DNA of 64,000 nt from Caballeronia jiangsuensis (lineage in GTDB: Bacteria > Pseudomonadota > Gammaproteobacteria > Burkholderiales > Burkholderiaceae). Where the stretch lies: contig JFHF01000001.1 in the NCBI GenBank assembly GCA_000648925.1, positions 483,536-547,535 of the forward strand, written 5' to 3'. Made by a program: the position numbers and the translations under genes. Positions 59,086 to 64,000 of the stretch are shown piece by piece (the first letter of the stretch is position 1; each line of letters starts with the position of its first letter). Below the pieces are notes generated by a model that saw only the letters and a program-made list of their open reading frames with translations, ran no database searches and had not been told where the DNA came from.

Positions 59086-59171
59086 AGATCGATTTCTGCG
59101 ATGTGTGGAGTTGTCTCGTTCGTCTTGTTCGACGCCGCACGCGGGTTTCAGGCGACGGATAGAATGCCCGG

Positions 59172-60185
59172 ATGATCGCCACTCGAAACCTTCGCCGCGC
59201 GCGTGTCCTGATCGTCGGGTGCGGCGATGTCGGCATGCGCGCGCTGCCGCTTCTGCATGCGCGTGCCGGCGCGCCCCGCGTCATCGCGCTCACGCATCAT
59301 CCGGAGCGCGCGGGCGAACTGCGCGCGGCCGGCGCCACGCCGATTTCCGGTGATCTCGATTTGCGCCGCAGCCTCGGAAGGCTCGCGGGCCTCGCGCGCA
59401 ACGTGCTGCATCTCGCGCCGCCGCAGCGTGACGGCGATTCCGACCGCCGCACGCGCGCGCTGATTGCCGCGCTGCGCTGCCCGCGCCGCTCGGTGGCGCG
59501 CGGCGCAAAGACCCACTGGCTGCACCCGGATCGAGCCGGAAAAACGTCTTTCATTGTACCCGACGGCCTTCGCGCGGCCACGAAGCGGCGGACCGGGCCG
59601 GGCACGCGCTTCGTCTACGCCAGCACGACCGGCGTGTACGGCGACTGCGCCGGCGCGTGGATCGACGAAACACGTCCGGCGCGGCCGGAGAACGAGCGTG
59701 CGCGGCGGCGCGTGTCGGCGGAGCGGCAGTTGCGCGCGGCGGGCGTGGGAAGCGGGTGGCGTGTGTCGATCGCGCGGATTCCGGGCATTTACGCGGCCAA
59801 TCGCCTGCCCGTTGCGCGCATCGAAAAGGGCATGCCCGCGCTCATCGAATCCGACGACGTCTACACGAATCACATCCACGCCGACGATCTCGCCGCGATC
59901 CTTTTGCGCGCGCTCGCACGCGGGCGGCCGCAGCGCGTGATCAACGCCTCGGACGACACCGACCTGCGCATGGCGGATTACTTCGACCGCGTGGCCGATG
60001 CGTACGGCCTGCCGCGTGTGCCGCGCATTTCGCGGCAGAAAGCCGAAGCGCGCCTGGAACCCGTCACGCTTTCGTTCATGCGCGAATCGCGACGGCTGTC
60101 CAACGCGCGCCTGAAGCGCGAACTGGGCTACGCGCTACGCCATCCGACGGTCGACGATTTCCTGAAAACGGCCACGCGGCGCTAG
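59172..60185 (+). CDS. NAD(P)-dependent SDR/epimerase-like protein (YeeZ type)
   Basis: 337 residues. The Rossmann nucleotide site is VLIVGCGDVGMRAL at the N-terminus; the active-site region is RFVYASTTGVYGDCAGAWID, and the binding segment VYTNHIHADDLAAIL follows. This resembles YeeZ-like atypical SDR proteins. Between the first part (RRTRALIAALRCP) and the catalytic part (RFVYAS) there is a stretch of about 45 residues rich in Arg, Lys and Ser that looks unlike the rest and may be an insertion. Its last 4 nt overlap the 3' end of a small convergent gene. Confidence 0.85.
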   Translation: MIATRNLRRARVLIVGCGDVGMRALPLLHARAGAPRVIALTHHPERAGELRAAGATPISGDLDLRRSLGRLAGLARNVLHLAPPQRDGDSDRRTRALIAALRCPRRSVARGAKTHWLHPDRAGKTSFIVPDGLRAATKRRTGPGTRFVYASTTGVYGDCAGAWIDETRPARPENERARRRVSAERQLRAAGVGSGWRVSIARIPGIYAANRLPVARIEKGMPALIESDDVYTNHIHADDLAAILLRALARGRPQRVINASDDTDLRMADYFDRVADAYGLPRVPRISRQKAEARLEPVTLSFMRESRRLSNARLKRELGYALRHPTVDDFLKTATRR

Positions 60186-60358
60186 ATCAGCGCCGGGATC
60201 GTTTCGAGCAGGACGAAGCACATCAGCGCGCCGATCAATGCGCCGATGAGATTCGGCGAATACTTGTGGCGCATGTGCATGACGATGGCCAGCACCCCGA
60301 TGAGCACAGCGCTCAGCGCGACGAACGCAATCATCGCGACGGTCAAGTGGGAGACCAT
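60182..60358 (-). CDS. 58-residue two-helix membrane protein
   Basis: Below the usual length cut-off but well supported: AGGAGGG is placed four nt before the ATG (on the minus strand, complementary to 60359-60370), and the predicted protein MVSHLTVAMIAFVALSAVLI through to LETIPALI has two clean hydrophobic helices (residues about 5-27 and 37-55) joined by a short basic loop (MHMRHKYSPN). The Met/His start suggests a small integral membrane peptide. Its stop lies inside the 3' end of the SDR gene. No family assigned; similar small proteins are common in Burkholderia and probably unannotated in many genomes. Confidence 0.72.
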   Translation of the reverse strand: MVSHLTVAMIAFVALSAVLIGVLAIVMHMRHKYSPNLIGALIGALMCFVLLETIPALI

Positions 60359-60481
60359 GATGCCCTCCTGCTTTTTTGATAGTCATTTTTGGTATCCGTA
60401 AGACCAGTATATGAGTGCGCGCGGCGGAAGGCATGCTGCGCCGCAGCGCCCGCCATTGAGGGCTTTTACCGATTTGCATGG

Positions 60482-61321
60482 TCAATGCGCGTCGATGAAG
60501 GCGAGAACGTCCGTGCAAACCGGCGAGGCCGCGCGCTGCGCCGCCGAAATCGCATCGACGAGCTGAACGTGGCCGAGGCCCGCGTAGGTTTTCAGATCGA
60601 CGGCGTCGTCGTGTGCGCGCAACGCGTCGGCGAATCGCGTGCTGTTCGACGGATCGACAACGGTATCGGCTGTGCCGGTGGCGAGCAGCATCGGCGGTTC
60701 GTTGCCGGTGACGAAATCGATCGGCAGCGTTTGCCCGCGCAGCGCGTCCGGAAAGATGTCCGACATATGCGCTTCGCGCGGCGGGATGGCCGCATACGGG
60801 CCGGCGAGGCCGATCATCCCGCGCAGTTCCGACTTCGACATTCCGTGCGCCGCGAGGTAGCGCGGATCGGTCGCGAGCATCGCCGCGATATGCGCGCCGG
60901 CGGAATGCCCCATCACGACGATGCGGCCGGGATCGCCGCCGAAGTCGCGCGCATGGTCGCGCGTCCAGCGCACGGCGGCCGCGGCGTCGTCGATGAAGCC
61001 GGGGAAGATGGTCTCGGGATACACGCGATAGTCCGGCACGATCGTCACGACGCCGCGTTGCGCGAGCGCCTGCGCGACGCCGCGTGCGTCCGCGCGCTGG
61101 CCGCCTTGCCAGCTTCCGCCGTAGAAATACACGACGACGGGCCGCGCGGCGTTCGTGCGGCTGTGCGGCGCATACACGTCGAGCTTCTGGCGCGGTTCGG
61201 CGCCGTAGGCGAGGCCATCGGCCTGCTCGTCGTTCTGCGCCCGCGCCCGCGTACCGACGAGGCCGGCCGCGCACGCGACGAGCGTCAGGGAAATGAACCG
61301 CCGTCTCGCCGGGATGTGCAT
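60482..61321 (-). CDS. Alpha/beta hydrolase, carboxylesterase type
   Basis: 279 residues from the ATG at 61319-61321, giving a twin-arginine-like or Sec signal peptide (HIPARRRFISLTLVACAAGL, then AQN). The oxyanion motif is VVYFYGGSWQGGQRADARG (a variant HGGxW), the nucleophile elbow is VVMGHSAGAHIAAML with Ser, and the acid/His part is TADTVVDPSNSTRF and GLGHVQLV. It resembles the kynurenine formamidase-like/hormone-sensitive lipase group. A longer frame to 61486 lacks features. It is exported, so it probably acts on a periplasmic ester. AAGGACG stands upstream. Confidence 0.9.
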   Translation of the reverse strand: MHIPARRRFISLTLVACAAGLVGTRARAQNDEQADGLAYGAEPRQKLDVYAPHSRTNAARPVVVYFYGGSWQGGQRADARGVAQALAQRGVVTIVPDYRVYPETIFPGFIDDAAAAVRWTRDHARDFGGDPGRIVVMGHSAGAHIAAMLATDPRYLAAHGMSKSELRGMIGLAGPYAAIPPREAHMSDIFPDALRGQTLPIDFVTGNEPPMLLATGTADTVVDPSNSTRFADALRAHDDAVDLKTYAGLGHVQLVDAISAAQRAASPVCTDVLAFIDAH

Positions 61322-61391
61322 GATGGGTTCGTCCTTCGATGTGATCGAACAACGGCTGCGGCGCATCCGGCGCGGCGGCTTCGAAGCGAAG

Positions 61392-62114
61392 CTACGGCGT
61401 CGTATCCGGCTCCCGGCGCAGCGCGGCGAGATCGGCTTCATCGAGCCAGCGCCATGCGCCTTCGGCAAGCGTGCCAGGCAAAGCATAACCGCCGACCCGC
61501 TCGCGATGCAGTTTCTCCACCCGGTTCCCGGCGGCCGCGACCATGCGCTTCACCTGATGATATTTGCCCTCGAGCACGGTGAGTTCGACTAGCCACTCGT
61601 CGCGTCGCACGGCCGCGAGCGCGACGCTCGGTTTCGATTCGCCGTGCAGCAGCACGCCTTCGCGCAGCTTCGAGAGTTGCGCATCGTCGAGCGGATGGCG
61701 CACGGTCGCGAGATAGACCTTCGGCACCTTCCGTTTGGGCGACGTGAACGCGTGAACGAACGCGCCGTCATCGGAGAGAAGGAGCAGGCCGGTGGTGTCC
61801 TGATCGAGCCGGCCGACCGACTGCACGCCGCGTTCGACGAACTGCGGCGGCAGCAGATGAAACACGCTCAGATGATGCTGCGGATCGCGCGAGCATTCGT
61901 AGCCCGCAGGCTTGTTGAGCGCGATGTACGCCTTCTCGCGATACGGCCAGAGATGATCGTCGACTTCGAATTCGAGACCGGGCGTGACGGAAAGATCGGC
62001 ATGCGGATCGTCGCGCACGACGCCCGCGATACGCACGCGGCCTTCGGCGACGATGCCGCGGCACTGGCGGCGCGACCCGAAGCCTTGGGAGAAGAGGAGG
62101 GTTTCGAGGTCCAT
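61392..62114 (-). CDS. rsuA: 16S rRNA pseudouridine(516) synthase RsuA
   Basis: 240 residues. An N-terminal S4 domain begins MDLETLLFSQGFGSRRQCRG; the catalytic motif is GRLDQDTTGLLLLSDDG with the essential Asp; the C-terminal part has TVLEGKYHQVKRMVAAAGNR. The S4 domain and EGKYHQVKRM are RsuA signatures. It modifies U516 of 16S rRNA. It is 71 nt upstream of the hydrolase gene on the same strand. Confidence 0.94.
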   Translation of the reverse strand: MDLETLLFSQGFGSRRQCRGIVAEGRVRIAGVVRDDPHADLSVTPGLEFEVDDHLWPYREKAYIALNKPAGYECSRDPQHHLSVFHLLPPQFVERGVQSVGRLDQDTTGLLLLSDDGAFVHAFTSPKRKVPKVYLATVRHPLDDAQLSKLREGVLLHGESKPSVALAAVRRDEWLVELTVLEGKYHQVKRMVAAAGNRVEKLHRERVGGYALPGTLAEGAWRWLDEADLAALRREPDTTP

Positions 62115-62196
62115 CGGATGAGCGGAGTTGAAGCGCGCATTCTAGCAAGCCGCGCTTTCGGTCCGCGTTCGCCGGACGCGTCTCGCATCGGCGATA

Positions 62197-62229
62197 CAAA
62201 AAGAGCGCCGCCCGAACCGCGGGCGGCGC
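62197..62229 (-). terminator. Rho-independent terminator of the TIGR03118 lipoprotein gene
   Basis: On the minus strand GCGCCGCCCG/CGGGCGGCGC with a 5-nt loop, followed by TCTTTTTG; about 77 nt after the stop of the lipoprotein gene. Confidence 0.88.
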
Positions 62230-62305
62230 CGAGCGTGGCGATGCGCATTCGGACGAAGGGGCGTCCGGGGCCGGCGTCATCGCCCAGGGAAACGCGCCGC
62301 GCGCT

Positions 62306-63406
62306 TCATTGCATGTCGATGCGGCCGTACACGCCGTCGGCTTCGAAGTTCGGTCCGGCCGCGAAGAAGAGCGTGTTGGAGGGCTGCGCGCTCAGGTTGT
62401 TGCCGAACGCGATGCCCCACAAGCCGCGCTGCACGAGCGGCGTGCCGTCCGTATTCATGAGCTGGCCGACGAACCCGCCGCTATTCGGATCGAACGCGTT
62501 GATCGTGCCGTCGCCGAAATTGCCGACGAGAATGTCGTTGCTGAAGGTGCCGAAGTTGCCGGGCGCCTGCGCGATGCCCCACGGCGCATTCAGCGGGCCG
62601 TTGGCCGCGAAGCGCGGCATCAGGTTGCCGTCGAGGTCGAACACGTCGACGAAGCCCTGGCCCGCGCCCGGCACGTCGTCCTCGGCGTCGCTGTCCTGCT
62701 TCGCGTAGGTGACGAAGATCTTCGAGCCGATCGCCTGGATGCCGAAGGGCGCGAAGCCCGCCGGAAGCTGCGTGTCCGTGAAGCCGCCGGGCACGACGAT
62801 TTTCGTGAAGGTGCCGTCGAAGACATCGATCCTGTTGTTGTGGAAGTCGGTGGCGTAGAGGCGATGCCCGCCCGCCGCCGTCGTGGCGATCGCGAGTCCC
62901 TTGTAGATGGCGCCCGATGCGCTCGAATCGACGGCGGTGAACGCGTGCGTCATGTCGACGGCGGGCGCCCACGCGGTGATCGAGCCGCCTTCGCCCGCGA
63001 AGATGAACGCGGCGACGCCCGACTTGCCGTTGCGCGCGAGCGTGAGATCCGGTCCTTTGTTGAAGACAATTCCGGTGGGATTGGCCGGACCGTTCGCGGT
63101 CGCGGGAATCGACACGACGAGCGATTGAACGACGCCGTTCCCGTCATAGAGCGTGGCCGTTTGCGTGCCGTTGTTGGCGACCCACACGAAGCCGTTCGGA
63201 TTGAACGCGACGCCCCAGCCGTTTTTCAGGTTCGGGTCCGTGTGAGGCGCGGGCACGGCGCCATCGGAGACGACGATCGACATCTTGAAGCGCGTCGCCG
63301 CCGGCATGTTGTCGTTCGAGCTGCCGCCGCCGCACGAGGCGAGGCCCGTCAATGTCATGACCGCGGCGGCGCAGACGATGAAGCGGCTCCACATTCCGGA
63401 TTGCAT
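62306..63406 (-). CDS. Lipoprotein of the TIGR03118 beta-propeller-like family
   Basis: 366 residues. MQSGMWSRFIVCAAAVMTLT then GLASC is a lipoprotein signal with the lipobox LASC and a flexible GGGSSNDN linker after Cys. The body contains repeated Asn/Gly-rich beta units such as LKNGWGVAFNPNGFVWVANN, YKGLAIATTAAG, LNAPWGIAQAPGNFGT and GLWGIAFGNN, i.e. the TIGR03118 family, which looks like an NHL-type propeller. Likely outer-membrane or periplasmic; function unknown. Single gene with terminator. Confidence 0.85.
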   Translation of the reverse strand: MQSGMWSRFIVCAAAVMTLTGLASCGGGSSNDNMPAATRFKMSIVVSDGAVPAPHTDPNLKNGWGVAFNPNGFVWVANNGTQTATLYDGNGVVQSLVVSIPATANGPANPTGIVFNKGPDLTLARNGKSGVAAFIFAGEGGSITAWAPAVDMTHAFTAVDSSASGAIYKGLAIATTAAGGHRLYATDFHNNRIDVFDGTFTKIVVPGGFTDTQLPAGFAPFGIQAIGSKIFVTYAKQDSDAEDDVPGAGQGFVDVFDLDGNLMPRFAANGPLNAPWGIAQAPGNFGTFSNDILVGNFGDGTINAFDPNSGGFVGQLMNTDGTPLVQRGLWGIAFGNNLSAQPSNTLFFAAGPNFEADGVYGRIDMQ

Positions 63407-63515
63407 GATGGTGACTCCTTCGGCAGCGGTCCGCCGTCAGTTCGTTCGTCACCTCTAAACGGATGGGCCTTGCGGCTTATTCCGTTCGCAATCCGTGCGC
63501 TTGTTTCGATGCGTG

Positions 63516-64000
63516 TCAGTGTGCGTCGCCGCGTCCCTTCGATGTCACCGGCACGCCGAGCCCGAAGAGCGTGAAACGCGAGTCGTCGTCATCGCTCGAC
63601 ATCGCGGGGTGGCGCGAGCCTGCGGTCCAGCGGCCGTCGAAGGTCATCGTCGGAACGATCGGCTTCGGTATGCCGCTGGCTTGCCGGAAGTACTCGGTAT
63701 TGGTCTCGTTCTGCACGGCGAGCGCACGGCGCAAGGTCGCCTGCGTTTGACCGTTGCGCGGATCGAGCGACACCGCGCGGCGCGCATTGCGCAATGCGCA
63801 CGCGGCGTCCATGTTCGCGGCGCAATTGCGCGCGGTCGCCATCGCGCCGTCGCGCGCGCGTTCCTGACGCGACAATTCGGCCGCGAGCTGCTGGATTTCC
63901 GGACTGCGCGGCTCGCTCGCATAGAGGCCGCGCATATGGCGGCGCGCGGTCGTGAGATCGCGGCTGGCGAGCGCTTGCTGGAGCGACGCGATGCTTCGCG
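63516..64000 (-). CDS. C-terminal part of a TPR-like protein (5' end outside window)
   Basis: The frame is open to the edge of the window, so the N-terminus is missing; 161 codons are seen. Helical repeats such as SLQQALASRDLTTARRHMRG, then CALRNARRAVSLDPRNGQTQ and ALAVQNETNTEYFRQASGIP look like TPR-type helix pairs (ALRNARRAVSLDP is typical). The C-terminal 50 residues are non-helical with a FDGRWTAGSRHPAMSSDDDD segment and end FGLGVPVTSKGRGDAH. Function not recognised. Confidence 0.75.
   Translation of the reverse strand, partial: RSIASLQQALASRDLTTARRHMRGLYASEPRSPEIQQLAAELSRQERARDGAMATARNCAANMDAACALRNARRAVSLDPRNGQTQATLRRALAVQNETNTEYFRQASGIPKPIVPTMTFDGRWTAGSRHPAMSSDDDDSRFTLFGLGVPVTSKGRGDAH

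Overview
The window reads as a stretch of the main chromosome of a high-GC betaproteobacterium of the Burkholderiaceae, most likely Paraburkholderia or Caballeronia. This rests on the housekeeping gene sets and their order (ribF-ileS-lspA, clpS-clpA, nadA-nadC beside nadB, rpmB-rpmG-radC, fkpB-ispH, a full livKHMGF operon), on protein wording typical of that family, and on a long intergenic palindromic repeat that I remember from those genera. Genus is an inference; no rRNA or tRNA gene was seen.

Layout. 1-1713: end of a tyrosine-degradation operon (hmgA tail, fahA). 1724-2330: first copy of a 607-bp palindromic repeat. 2363-4724: two MFS transporters. 5036-5479: small exported protein. 5442-11421: a translationally coupled four-gene DNA-repair operon (metallo-beta-lactamase exonuclease, ATP-dependent ligase, Lhr-type helicase, PdeM phosphoesterase). 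11656-14896: an orphan protein, a LysR regulator, an AT-rich gene-free island and an aldo/keto reductase. 14909-21655: Rap1a-like exported protein, a four-gene peptide-type ABC importer and a cupin. 21747-25950: stand-alone EF-G, a DUF192 protein, a tiny Lys/His-rich exported protein and a pseudouridine synthase. 26155-30909: icd, a cold-shock gene, clpS-clpA. 30979-38132 (minus): dut, LLM oxidoreductase, coaBC, lspA, ileS, ribF. 38283-43034 (plus): purN, RsmB-type methyltransferase, MscS channel, TTG-initiated fatty-acid desaturase with a long C-terminal extension. 43155-46761: NAD biosynthesis. 46946-49974: L33, L28, RadC, FKBP isomerase, IspH. 50404-55502: branched-chain amino-acid ABC importer. 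55533-56138: second copy of the palindromic repeat. 56175-64000: GNAT, acetylornithine-type aminotransferase, ferredoxin-type reductase, SDR protein, a 58-residue membrane protein, an esterase, RsuA, a TIGR03118-type lipoprotein and the cut C-terminus of a TPR-like protein.

Most of the window is ordinary core genome with very compact operons: 4-nt start/stop overlaps recur in fahA, the repair operon, the dpp-type importer, clpSA, purN-rsmB and livGF. The least explained feature is the pair of about 606-bp non-coding elements 53.8 kb apart. Each has about 100-bp terminal inverted repeats and nested inner inverted repeats, each fills the gap between two convergent genes almost completely, and both have the same orientation. 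No transposase, CRISPR array, prophage or recognisable defence island was seen.
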